Shown: piece by piece, positions 39,864 to 47,818 of the stretch
Layout: the number at the start of each line of letters is the position of its first letter
Numbering within the stretch: the stretch's first letter is position 1
From: Candidatus Nomurabacteria bacterium
GTDB taxonomy: Bacteria; Patescibacteria; Paceibacteria; UBA9973
Direction: 5' to 3'
DNA length: 64,000 bases
NCBI GenBank assembly: GCA_023267435.1
Contig: JAHFNH010000004.1
Coordinates: 11,729 to 75,728 of the forward strand
Program-made: the position numbers and the translations under genes
Notes under the pieces: model-generated
The model's input: the letters and a program-made list of their open reading frames with translations, nothing else
What the model was told of the DNA's origin: nothing
The model's database searches: none

Positions 39864-40262
39864 ATGAGAAATTTATTAAAAGGTAAGGGATATAAGGCTA
39901 CGCCAGCAAGGATTGAAATACTTGATATTTTAAACAAAAGTAAGAAGCCACTTAATGCAGAATTGGTGTACCAAAAAATAAAAAATAAAAATATCAACAA
40001 AACAACTGTGTATCGAACCCTCTCTTCTCTTTCAGAATCTGAAATTTTGAAAATAGTTGATTTACATAAAGATTCTGTATTTTTTGAACTGCAAAACAAG
40101 CACCATCATCATATAATTTGCACCGACTGTGATTTGGTGGAAGACATAGAAAACATAGAGGTGGAAAAAGTATTATCAAAAATTAAAATAAGCTCGTCGA
40201 AATTTAAAAACATTAAAGAACATTCATTGGAATTTTTTGGAATTTGCAAAGAGTGTTCGTAA
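39864..40262 (+). CDS. Fur-family metalloregulator (Zur-like)
   Basis: 132 residues with the Fur fold: a winged-helix N-domain (KGYKATPARIEILDILNKSKKPL, then NINKTTVYRTLSSLSE as recognition helix) and a dimerisation domain with HHHHIICTDC and CKEC, giving the CxxC...CxxC structural zinc site and the His-rich sensor motif. With a ZnuABC-type transporter directly downstream (11 bases from stop to the next ATG), a zinc-sensing Zur role is most likely; Mn sensing (Mur) is the alternative. It probably represses its own promoter through the 39830-39844 palindrome. Confidence 0.85.
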   Translation: MRNLLKGKGYKATPARIEILDILNKSKKPLNAELVYQKIKNKNINKTTVYRTLSSLSESEILKIVDLHKDSVFFELQNKHHHHIICTDCDLVEDIENIEVEKVLSKIKISSSKFKNIKEHSLEFFGICKECS

Positions 40263-40273
40263 GATTAAAAAGT

Positions 40274-41203
40274 ATGAATATTAATAAAAAATATATTATT
40301 GTTGGGGTTTTAATTGTTCTAGTTATTTTTATTTTAGCTTTTTCGTTGCGCGGGCAAAAACAAATATCAAATCAATCTGGTAAGTTACAAGTTGTTACGA
40401 GTTTTTATCCTTTGTATTTTTTCTCTTCAGTAATTGGCGGAGATAAGGCAGATGTTAAAAACATTACACCCTCTGGCACTGAACCTCATGATTATGAACC
40501 TACTTCCGGTGATATTGCTAACATAGAAAATAGTAAACTTCTTATATTACAAGGTACCGGTCTTGAAGCGTGGGGAGACAATATAAAAAAAAATATTAAT
40601 CCGAATCATACAACCGTTGTTGTTGCAGGACAGGAATTTATGAATCTCTCTATTTTAGAGAATGGTGTAACTATCACCGACCCGCATGTGTGGCTCTCTC
40701 CGCCACTCGCAGAAAAAATGGCAGATAAGATACTTGCTGGATTTATAGCTGTTGATCCTTTAAATGCGACTTATTATACAATTAATGAAACAAAACTAAA
40801 GACAGATTTGTCTGCGCTTGATTCTGAGTATAAACAGGGACTAGCAACCTGCGCTTCAAAAGATATTATTACTTCTCATGCCGCCTTTGGGTATCTAGCG
40901 ACAACTTACGGGCTTAATCAAGTATCAATTGCCGGACTTTCTCCCGATGCCGAGCCGTCACCGAAACAATTGGTAGATATTGTAAATTTTGCTAAACTTA
41001 ATAATGTTAAGTATATATTTTTCGAGAGTCTGGTCAGTCCGAAATTATCAGAGACAATAGCCAATGAAATAGGCGCGCAGACGAGTGTATTGAATCCAAT
41101 TGAAGGTTTGACTACAAATGAATTAGCACAAGGCAAAGATTATTTTTCTGAAATGGAAAATAATTTATTAAACTTAGAAACAGCTTTACAATGCAAAAAG
41201 TAG
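40274..41203 (+). CDS. znuA: Metal ABC transporter substrate-binding protein (ZnuA/cluster A-I)
   Basis: Start at the ATG 40274; an in-frame ATG at 40244 would overlap the regulator gene. An N-terminal helix (KKYIIVGVLIVLVIFILAF) anchors the protein. Cluster A-I features: VVTSFYPLYFFSSVIGGDKADV, TEPHDYEPTSGDIANIENSKLLILQGTG, DPHVWLSP, TSHAAFGYL, and FFESLVSPKLSETI. The three His and the Glu/Asp are positioned as metal ligands. The His-rich loop of E. coli ZnuA is missing, so zinc and manganese cannot be separated from sequence alone. It overlaps the ATPase gene by 13 bases. Confidence 0.88.
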   Translation: MNINKKYIIVGVLIVLVIFILAFSLRGQKQISNQSGKLQVVTSFYPLYFFSSVIGGDKADVKNITPSGTEPHDYEPTSGDIANIENSKLLILQGTGLEAWGDNIKKNINPNHTTVVVAGQEFMNLSILENGVTITDPHVWLSPPLAEKMADKILAGFIAVDPLNATYYTINETKLKTDLSALDSEYKQGLATCASKDIITSHAAFGYLATTYGLNQVSIAGLSPDAEPSPKQLVDIVNFAKLNNVKYIFFESLVSPKLSETIANEIGAQTSVLNPIEGLTTNELAQGKDYFSEMENNLLNLETALQCKK

Positions 41204-41961
41204 ATCATACAAAAAATATTATCGAAGTTAATGATATTTCATTTTCTTACAATAAAGAAAAGGTTTTAAAAAACATTACGCTGGGCATACACCAAGGCGA
41301 CTATCTTTGTCTTGTCGGTCCGAACGGAGCAGGGAAGACAACATTATTGAAAATAATGCTTGGGCTTCTTTCTAGTGAAACTGGATCGGTTAAATTATTT
41401 AATCAAGATATAAAAGATTTCAAAGATTGGCAGAGGATAGGTTATGTTCCGCAAAAAGCTACGAGTTTCGATATCAATTTTCCAGCGACAGTGAAAGAGG
41501 TAGTACTAATGGGCAGATATGCGCACGCGGGACTTTTTCATAGAATGACGGAAAAAGATTTAGAATTGGTTAAAAAATCTTTAGAACAAGTTGAAATGTG
41601 GGAATATCGAGACAGGCTTATCGGAGATCTTTCCGGTGGACAGCAACAGCGCGTATTTATAGCACGAGCGCTTGTCACGGAGCCAGAAATTATTTTTCTA
41701 GATGAGCCGACAGCTGGTGTTGATGAAAAAACTCAAAATGAATTTTATGCGCTTCTGAAAAAATTAAATCAGGAATTTTCTTTGACGCTTGTTTTGATAT
41801 CGCATGACATAGAAAGAATTACTAAAGAGGTGATGCACATAGCTTGCATCGATAAGACTTTGGTTTGTCATACCTCACCGGAAGAATATTTAAAAGATAG
41901 TCATTCACTAGATATATCCGGTCAGCCAGTAAAAATTATTACTTCACATCATCACAATTAA
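41191..41961 (+). CDS. znuC: Metal ABC transporter ATPase (ZnuC-like)
   Basis: ABC ATPase of 256 residues: Walker A VGPNGAGKTTLLK, Q-loop VPQKATSFD, signature LSGGQQQRVFIARAL, Walker B IIFLDEPTAGVD and the H-loop ISHD. The end is His-rich (ITSHHHN), which is unusual for the ATPase and echoes the His tail of the YibE/F protein. It starts inside the end of znuA and is followed at 3 bases by the permease gene, so the three are one operon with the Fur-family regulator. Confidence 0.92.
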   Translation: MQKVDHTKNIIEVNDISFSYNKEKVLKNITLGIHQGDYLCLVGPNGAGKTTLLKIMLGLLSSETGSVKLFNQDIKDFKDWQRIGYVPQKATSFDINFPATVKEVVLMGRYAHAGLFHRMTEKDLELVKKSLEQVEMWEYRDRLIGDLSGGQQQRVFIARALVTEPEIIFLDEPTAGVDEKTQNEFYALLKKLNQEFSLTLVLISHDIERITKEVMHIACIDKTLVCHTSPEEYLKDSHSLDISGQPVKIITSHHHN

Positions 41962-41964
41962 TAT

Positions 41965-42768
41965 ATGTTAGAAAATCTTTTACAATATGGTTTTGTGGTC
42001 AGGGGATTGGAAGCTGGTATTATCGTGGCTATTATTGCTCCACTTATTGGTATTTTTCTAGTGCTTAGACGCTACTCACTCATTGCTGATACTCTCGCTC
42101 ATGTATCACTCGCAGGTATTGCTGTTGGATTACTCTTTGGTTGGAACCCAGCAGTGACTGCATTGGGTTCGACCCTTTTGGCTTCATTCGGTATAGAAAG
42201 ACTTAGAAATTCTAAAAAAGTATATGGCGAATCTGCCTTGGCTTTATTTCTTTCCGGTAGTTTAGCTTTAGCTATCGTTTTGCTCAGTCTCTCTCATGGT
42301 TTGAATGCAAATCTTTTTAATTATTTATTTGGTAGTATTGTGACAGTAACTTCAAATGATGTATTATCTATTGCGTTGGTAGCTATTCTGGTAGTTGTAA
42401 CTTTATTTAGTTTTTATAAAGAGCTTGTCTATGTTTCTTTTGACGAAGAAGCTGCGAAGGTGAGTGGTATTCCTGTTCGTTTTATAAATACAGTTCTTAT
42501 TTTCTTAACTGCCCTCACTGTTTCTCTGGCAATACCGATCGTTGGAGTTCTACTTATTGCTGCATTGATAGTCGTTCCAGTGGTCACCGCGCTTCAGTTG
42601 AAAAAAAGTTTTATTAAAACAATTTTCTGGGCGGAAATAATTTCTATTTTTTCAGTTATTTCAGGAATTATAATTTCTTTTTATCTCAACCTTGCTACAG
42701 GTGGAACAATAGTTCTCCTAATGCTTTCAATTTTCTCTATTGTTTTTTTCCTAAAGCGTAATAATTAG
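41965..42768 (+). CDS. znuB: Metal ABC transporter permease (ZnuB-like)
   Basis: The 267 residues form about eight hydrophobic helices. Family marks are RRYSLIADTLAHVSLAGIAVGLLFG near residues 34-58, YGESALALFLSGSLALAIVLLS, and SFDEEAAKVSGIPVRFINTVLIFLTALTV, the conserved EA..G coupling loop that meets the ATPase. It forms the channel for Zn2+ or Mn2+. Last gene of the regulator-znuACB operon; no terminator is obvious before the next promoter. Confidence 0.92.
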   Translation: MLENLLQYGFVVRGLEAGIIVAIIAPLIGIFLVLRRYSLIADTLAHVSLAGIAVGLLFGWNPAVTALGSTLLASFGIERLRNSKKVYGESALALFLSGSLALAIVLLSLSHGLNANLFNYLFGSIVTVTSNDVLSIALVAILVVVTLFSFYKELVYVSFDEEAAKVSGIPVRFINTVLIFLTALTVSLAIPIVGVLLIAALIVVPVVTALQLKKSFIKTIFWAEIISIFSVISGIIISFYLNLATGGTIVLLMLSIFSIVFFLKRNN

Positions 42769-42926
42769 CTATTGACTTTTTAGATAAAACGTTATAAACT
42801 GTTGAATAGTAATTGTTATTTGAAATTAGTGATTTTAATTTATATTTGTTTGAGTTATTTTGTATTTCTCTATGTTGGAATTCAAGATAATTCAAATAAA
42901 TAGTAATAATCTAAAAATCACAAAAA

Positions 42927-43220
42927 ATGAAAAAGCCTATTTCACATCAAGCTAAATTTGGTATAACCTTATTGCTTGCAGTTATCATCTTCTCTACATC
43001 TTGTGAGAAAAGACGCCCAACAACAATTTATGACAATCGATATCAGAATGCTAATGTAATAATTAATGATACATCAAGAAGTAGAATTGACACTTCTTCA
43101 GATGGAAATATTACAGTTTATGATAATACAAGACAAAACGCTAATGTTATTATTAATCAACCGCAGGTAAATAATATTGATATTGATTCTAATGGAAAGA
43201 TTGTAACACGGCGAAAATAA
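42927..43220 (+). CDS. Small lipoprotein with internal repeat
   Basis: 97 residues. KFGITLLLAVIIFSTSCEKRR is a lipoprotein signal with lipidation Cys at about residue 28 (FSTSC). The mature part consists of two related units, TTIYDNRYQNANVIIND and ITVYDNTRQNANVIINQ, separated by SRSRIDTSSDG, with a similar DIDSNGKIV near the end. The repeated YDN..QNANVIIN unit suggests a short beta solenoid or paired hairpins. A SCEK-type lipobox with charged residues resembles Bacteroidota lipoproteins, so transfer is possible. TTGACT-17-TAAACT at 42772-42800 may be its promoter. Function unknown. Confidence 0.6.
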   Translation: MKKPISHQAKFGITLLLAVIIFSTSCEKRRPTTIYDNRYQNANVIINDTSRSRIDTSSDGNITVYDNTRQNANVIINQPQVNNIDIDSNGKIVTRRK

Positions 43221-43234
43221 AAAATAAGTTTTTT

Positions 43235-43270
43235 AAAAACCTTACTTAATATTAAAAGTAAGGTTTTTTT
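43235..43270 (+). terminator. Intrinsic terminator after the lipoprotein gene
   Basis: AAAAACCTTACTT pairs with AAGTAAGGTTTTTTT. Confidence 0.88.
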
Positions 43271-43272
43271 AT

Positions 43273-43301
43273 TTGCTGTTTTATAAAAAGTATGCTATTA
43301 T
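43273..43301 (+). promoter_or_regulatory. Promoter of typA
   Basis: TTGCTG (43273-43278), 17-base spacer, TATTAT (43296-43301) with extended TGC. It begins 2 bases after the previous terminator and predicts a 90-base leader. Confidence 0.7.
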
Positions 43302-43315
43302 GGATCTATTCGAAT

Positions 43316-43338
43316 GAAGCCCTTGGGCTTTTTTTGTT
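43316..43338 (+). terminator. Terminator-like hairpin in the typA leader
   Basis: AAGCCC-ttg-GGGCTT followed by TTTTTG. A compact intrinsic terminator placed about 10 bases after the predicted start point; a possible attenuator. Confidence 0.6.
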
Positions 43339-43339
43339 T

Positions 43340-43380
43340 ATCGCCTCAACGGCGATCCGTCGAAGAGGCGGAATTATTAT
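43340..43380 (+). repeat. GC-rich leader hairpin repeat, copy 3 (before typA)
   Basis: ATCGCC-tcaa-cGGCGAT, then CCGTCGAAGAGGCGG, then aattatta. It aligns with 2401-2443 and 22235-22275. Confidence 0.6.
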
Positions 43381-43400
43381 TTTAAAAGAAATATACAAAA

Positions 43401-45215
43401 ATGGAAATCAGAAATATCGCAATCATAGCTCACGTGGACCACGGCAAGACGACCTTGACCGACGCTTTAATGAAGCAAAATGGAGGACTTCAAGATGAAG
43501 GAATATCAATGGACTCAAACGCCCTAGAAAAAGAGCGCGGTATTACTATTTATTCAAAAAATACTTCGATCAATTACAAGGGAACAAAGATAAATATCGT
43601 TGATACGCCAGGGCACGCTGATTTCGGTTCTGAAGTTGAACGCGTTTTAAGAGCGATTGATTCTGTGCTTCTTTTAGTTGACGCTGTTGAAGGACCTATG
43701 CCTCAAACTAGATTCGTTTTGAAGAAATCTTTAGAGTTAGGTTTGAAGCCAATCGTTGTTATCAATAAAATTGATAAGCCAGCTGCTGATCCGCATAGAG
43801 TTCATGATGAAGTCTTGGAATTATTTTTCGAGCTTGGTGCTAATGAAGATCAGGCAAATTTCGAAACAGTCTATGCTATCGGGCGCCAAGGTCTAGCGAA
43901 GAAAAAACTTACAGATGAATCTTCTGACCTTTCTCCTTTGTTAGATGTAATTTTAGAAAAAGTTCCGCCGGCTTCCGTCAACGAAGAAGGAAAAATGTCT
44001 GCGCAGGTTTTCAATCTTGGTTATGACAACTTCTTAGGCAGAATGGCTGTCGCTAGAATTTACTCTGGAAAAATGACACAAGGAAGCCAGCTTTTTATAA
44101 AAGGTGAGAATGGTACAAGAACAGGAAAGATAACGAAACTTTTCACTTTTGAAGGAATAAACAGAAAAGATGTTTCAGAAGCGACGTCAGGTGATATCGT
44201 GCTTCTTGCCGGTATTCCAGATATTTATATCGGTGAGACAATTTGCGGAGATGAGAGCGTTGAACCATTACCGCATATCGCGATCGATGAACCAACTATT
44301 TCGTTGAATTTTTTAGTGAACGATTCTCCGTTTGCCGGTAAAGAAGGAAAATTTGTCACCTCCAGACAAATCAAAGAAAGATTAGAAAAAGAACTTGAAA
44401 TAAACGTCGGACTTAAAGTTGATTTTTCTCCCGACCAAGGAGAGGCGAAGTTCGGTCCAAGCTTCTTTAAGATTTATGGAAGAGGCGAACTTCACATTGC
44501 AATACTTTTGGAAAATATGCGCCGAGAAGGATTTGAAATGCAGGTCTCTCAACCAGAAGTAATTATTAAAGAAGAAAACGGACAAAAGACGGAACCTTAT
44601 GAAGAATTAGTTATTGATGTTCCGATGGAATCTTCTGGAGGAGTTATTGAAAAAATCGGCAAGCGCCGAGGTATCATGAAAGACATGACAGAGAAGGAAG
44701 GCATAGCTAGAATTGTTTTTGATATACCGACACGCGGACTTCTGGGTTATCGCGGAGAATTTACTGTCGATACGAAAGGTGAGGGCATAATGTCTTCACG
44801 AGTTATCGGTTTTAAGGAGTATGCGGGAGAAATAAAGAAACGCGAATACGGTTCCATGACTTCCATGGTTTCCGGCAAGGCGGTGGCTTTTGCACTTGCA
44901 AATTTACAGGAACGTGGTATTATGTATATTGAACACGGAACGGAGGTTTACGAAGGTATGGTTATCGGAAATGTTCTTAAAGGAGAAGATATGGCTGTGA
45001 ACCCCACAAAAGGCAAGCAGCTTACCAATATGCGAGCTTCGGGAACTGATGAAGCCTTATTTTTAAAGCCTGCTTTCATTTTAACCATTGAAAGAGGTCT
45101 TGAGGTTATGAATGCCGATGAGTACCTAGAAATCACTCCAAAGTCAGTCAGACTCCGAAAAAAGTACTTAACAGAGCTGGATCGCATCAAAGCCGGACGA
45201 GGAGGCAAGAATTAA
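43401..45215 (+). CDS. typA: Ribosome-binding GTPase TypA/BipA
   Basis: Translational GTPase of 604 residues: AHVDHGKTTLTDALM (G1, about 10-24), GITIYSKNTSI (G2), DTPGHADFGSEVERVL (G3), NKIDKP (G4). An EF-G-like beta domain follows, then FGPSFFKIYGRGELHIAILLENMRREGFEMQVSQP, RGLLGYRGEFTVDTKGEG and the TypA-specific C-terminal domain ending LTELDRIKAGRGGKN. Full length. TypA helps ribosome assembly under stress. Its leader contains a terminator-like hairpin and a GC-rich repeat, unlike most genes here. Confidence 0.96.
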   Translation: MEIRNIAIIAHVDHGKTTLTDALMKQNGGLQDEGISMDSNALEKERGITIYSKNTSINYKGTKINIVDTPGHADFGSEVERVLRAIDSVLLLVDAVEGPMPQTRFVLKKSLELGLKPIVVINKIDKPAADPHRVHDEVLELFFELGANEDQANFETVYAIGRQGLAKKKLTDESSDLSPLLDVILEKVPPASVNEEGKMSAQVFNLGYDNFLGRMAVARIYSGKMTQGSQLFIKGENGTRTGKITKLFTFEGINRKDVSEATSGDIVLLAGIPDIYIGETICGDESVEPLPHIAIDEPTISLNFLVNDSPFAGKEGKFVTSRQIKERLEKELEINVGLKVDFSPDQGEAKFGPSFFKIYGRGELHIAILLENMRREGFEMQVSQPEVIIKEENGQKTEPYEELVIDVPMESSGGVIEKIGKRRGIMKDMTEKEGIARIVFDIPTRGLLGYRGEFTVDTKGEGIMSSRVIGFKEYAGEIKKREYGSMTSMVSGKAVAFALANLQERGIMYIEHGTEVYEGMVIGNVLKGEDMAVNPTKGKQLTNMRASGTDEALFLKPAFILTIERGLEVMNADEYLEITPKSVRLRKKYLTELDRIKAGRGGKN

Positions 45216-45237
45216 CACAATTATGTCAATAGTAAGT

Positions 45238-45265
45238 TTGACATCGAATTAAAAGAGTGTAATAT
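45238..45265 (+). promoter_or_regulatory. Promoter of the sigma4-HARE gene
   Basis: TTGACA (45238-45243), 16-base spacer, TAATAT (45260-45265). Leader about 55 bases, AT-rich. Confidence 0.65.
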
Positions 45266-45327
45266 ATATAGTATAAAAAGAAATAAAGTTTTATTAAAAA
45301 TCATTATAAATTATTTTATCAAAAATT

Positions 45328-46356
45328 ATGTCAACAATATCATTTAAACCAAAACAAGTTACCAAAAAAATCACATCACATCTTCAAGACCGCGCCAGCG
45401 ATGTCATCATGAATCGTTTTGGTTTAACTTCCGAAGCTGAAAGAAAAACTTTGGAAGAGATAGGCAAGAAATACGGCATCACTCGAGAACGTGTCAGACA
45501 GATAGAAGACGCAGCTTTATCTTCGATCAAAAAATCTGATTCTTATAAAGCTGAACAAGCGATTTTTGATGAAATAAAACAATTGATAAATTCTTTAGGT
45601 TCAATCGTAGCAGAACACGAATTTTTGCCTAGCATCTCAAAAGACAAAGCTACTCAGAACCATATACATTTTTATTTGGTTTTAGGAGATGCTTTCAAGA
45701 AACACCGCGAAGACGATCATTTTCAGACACGATGGAGTGTTGATGATGAAATGGCAACCAAAGTCCATGATTCTTTGAAAAAACTTTACTCAAGTTTGAG
45801 TGATGTTGATCTTGTTCCTGAAAGTGAAATGATTAAAAGATTTTTTGATCAAATGAAAGATGTTTCTGATCAATACAGAGATGAAGAAGTTGCTCGAAGA
45901 TGGCTTGCTATTTCTAAAAATATTTCTAAAAATCCTCTTGGTGAATGGGGTAAATCTACATCACCAAACGTTCACACGCGCGGAGTCAAAGATTACGCAT
46001 TCTTAGTTATGAGAAAACACGGTTCTCCTATGCATTTCCGAGAAGTAGCTGATTCCATTTCTAAAACTTTCGGCAGAAAGACACATTATGCGACTTGTCA
46101 CAATGAACTTATTAAAGATCCTAGATTCGTTTTGGTTGGACGCGGAATGTATGCTCTAGCTGAATGGGGTTATAAGACAGGCATTGCACGTGAAGTTATT
46201 CGCGATATTCTAAAAAGAGAAGGACCGCTTTCTAAAGAAGATGTGGTAGATCGAGTGATGAAAGAAAGATATTTCAAGAAAAATACTATTTTGGTAAATC
46301 TTCAGAATCCAAAATATTTCAAGAAGAATAAAAACGGACTTTATACTTTAGCTTAA
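45328..46356 (+). CDS. Sigma-70 region 4-like protein fused to HARE-HTH domain
   Basis: The N-terminal 70 residues contain a sigma region 4 helix-turn-helix (RFGLTSEAERKTLEEIGKKYGITRERVRQIEDAALSSI). Region 2 and region 3 are absent, so it cannot be a complete sigma factor. A helical middle (about 75-215) is not recognised. Residues about 222-290 form a HARE-HTH domain as in RNA polymerase delta (AFLVMRKHGSPMHFREVADS, VGRGMYALAEWG). A final winged-helix-like piece follows (IRDILKREGPLSKEDVVDRVMKE and NKNGLYTLA). It may be a transcription factor that binds -35-like DNA or core polymerase. Confidence 0.8.
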   Translation: MSTISFKPKQVTKKITSHLQDRASDVIMNRFGLTSEAERKTLEEIGKKYGITRERVRQIEDAALSSIKKSDSYKAEQAIFDEIKQLINSLGSIVAEHEFLPSISKDKATQNHIHFYLVLGDAFKKHREDDHFQTRWSVDDEMATKVHDSLKKLYSSLSDVDLVPESEMIKRFFDQMKDVSDQYRDEEVARRWLAISKNISKNPLGEWGKSTSPNVHTRGVKDYAFLVMRKHGSPMHFREVADSISKTFGRKTHYATCHNELIKDPRFVLVGRGMYALAEWGYKTGIAREVIRDILKREGPLSKEDVVDRVMKERYFKKNTILVNLQNPKYFKKNKNGLYTLA

Positions 46357-46362
46357 TTGATC

Positions 46363-46497
46363 ATGAAAGATAATAGGGGTATCGCTCATATTATTATAAT
46401 AATAGTTGGTATCCTGGTTATCTTGGTGCTTTTTGGTTTTTTCTCTGTAAAGCGCGGATCAGGTTCTGGTCCCAGCTCTTTGCAAGCTGGACAATAA
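46363..46497 (+). CDS. Small single-helix membrane peptide
   Basis: 44 residues: MKDNRGIAHIIIIIVGILVI and VLFGFF form one long hydrophobic helix, with a short polar Gly/Ser tail (KRGSGSGPSSLQAGQ). The RGIAHI start resembles the KGF-type pilin-like anchors at 9754-11383. It lies 6 bases after the HARE protein's stop. Codon use and clean boundaries support translation, but no function is known. Confidence 0.5.
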   Translation: MKDNRGIAHIIIIIVGILVILVLFGFFSVKRGSGSGPSSLQAGQ

Positions 46498-46552
46498 TAA
46501 TCTGTCCCCAATTTATTTTGATTTACTTCTATTTTGTATTAAAATATAACCA

Positions 46553-47815
46553 ATGATTAATTCATTGGGTTTTTTTGTTTCTTATGTTTTTTCGGCAGTT
46601 TGGCCTGTCCTTGGATTGGCGTTTCTTGGCTATCTTGCTTGGCTTTTTTGGCATCATTATGTAGAACACGATTTTATTTCTGGAATTGATTGGGTCTTGC
46701 TTGAAATAGTTCCTCCACGAGATGTGTTAAGGTCTCCCAAGGCAATGGAACTTTTTTTCACTAACGGTCTTTACCATTTGAGCAATAAGGGGTTTGTTGA
46801 AAAATATTGGCTTGGAGCAGTTCAGTTGTGGTTCTCGCTTGAGATAGTTTCAATTGGCGGACAAGTTCATTTTTATATTAGAACACCTTCTCGTTTGAAA
46901 GGATTGATTGAAACGCAGTTGTACGCGCAATATCCTCAAGCACAAGTAAAATTAGCCGAGGATTATACTTTAGCTGTAAATAATATTTCCCCTGAAAGCG
47001 GATGGGATCTTTGGGGCTGTGAATTTACTTTGGCAAAACCTGATGCGTATCCGATAAAAACTTATGTTGATTTCGGTTTAGATAAAGATCCAAAAGAAGA
47101 ATATAAAGTTGATCCTATTTCTCCGGTAATAGAACTTTTTGGTTCTATCGAAAAAGGTGAACAAGTATGGATGCAGATAGTCATAGCGCCTTCACAGAAA
47201 AAATATCATACTCACGGCACATGGTTTGGACATCATGGATGGGTGGAAGAATCAGAGCATATGATGAAGGAGCTGACAGAAAAATATACAAAGAGTAAAG
47301 AAGCAGGTGAGGATGGTTTTGCTCAAATGTTACCAAAGTGGGTAAGTCCAGTTTTGGAAGGTATGAATACTAAAAGTACTAAAGCTGGATTTGATACTGG
47401 TATCAGAGTTTGTTATGTGGCAAAAAAAGAAAATTTTCAAAACAACAGCAAGCGTAATCTACGTTTGATTTTTCGACAATATGATATATCGACTCTCAAT
47501 AGTTTCAAGCGTGTGAATACGACGAGCTTCAGTCATTTTTGGCAGTTTTCTCCATCTGCGCTTTTTAAATTGAAAGAAAGAATGCTTTTAGAATACAGAG
47601 AAAGAGCTTTTCTTTATCCTCCGCTTATTCATCATATTCCTATTCCGTTTCCTGTTTCATTATTTTTTCCAAAATATAATCATTCCAATATTAGCGTTCT
47701 AAACACAGAAGAGCTGGCTACGATTTTCCATTTCCCAGGTCAGATATTGAAAGTACCTACCCTCGAACGTATCGAGTCCAAAGAAGCTGCTCCTCCAACT
47801 AATTTGCCTATGTAG
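46553..47815 (+). CDS. Conserved membrane-anchored protein, unknown function
   Basis: 420 residues with an N-terminal helix (VFSAVWPVLGLAFLGYLAWLFW) and a large cytoplasmic alpha/beta body. WVLLEIVPPRDVLRSPKAMELFFTNGL, YIRTPSRLKGLIETQLYAQYPQAQV and GEQVWMQIVIAPSQ recall the N-terminal part of CPR VirD4/HerA-type secretion ATPases, but no Walker motifs follow, so it may be a partner subunit of such an ATPase. The SPFH-like beta pattern is an alternative. TTGATT (46518-46523), 16 bases, TAAAAT, and 7 bases to the ATG predict a leaderless message. mltG starts 3 bases after its stop. Confidence 0.55.
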   Translation: MINSLGFFVSYVFSAVWPVLGLAFLGYLAWLFWHHYVEHDFISGIDWVLLEIVPPRDVLRSPKAMELFFTNGLYHLSNKGFVEKYWLGAVQLWFSLEIVSIGGQVHFYIRTPSRLKGLIETQLYAQYPQAQVKLAEDYTLAVNNISPESGWDLWGCEFTLAKPDAYPIKTYVDFGLDKDPKEEYKVDPISPVIELFGSIEKGEQVWMQIVIAPSQKKYHTHGTWFGHHGWVEESEHMMKELTEKYTKSKEAGEDGFAQMLPKWVSPVLEGMNTKSTKAGFDTGIRVCYVAKKENFQNNSKRNLRLIFRQYDISTLNSFKRVNTTSFSHFWQFSPSALFKLKERMLLEYRERAFLYPPLIHHIPIPFPVSLFFPKYNHSNISVLNTEELATIFHFPGQILKVPTLERIESKEAAPPTNLPM

Positions 47816-47818
47816 TTT

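Noticed and set aside
42772..42926. Bacteroidota-type promoter (TTTG and TAnnTTTG) before the lipoprotein gene
   Set aside because: TTTG-18-TATATTTG is present, but TTGACT-17-TAAACT fits the common promoter type here, so the exotic reading is not needed.
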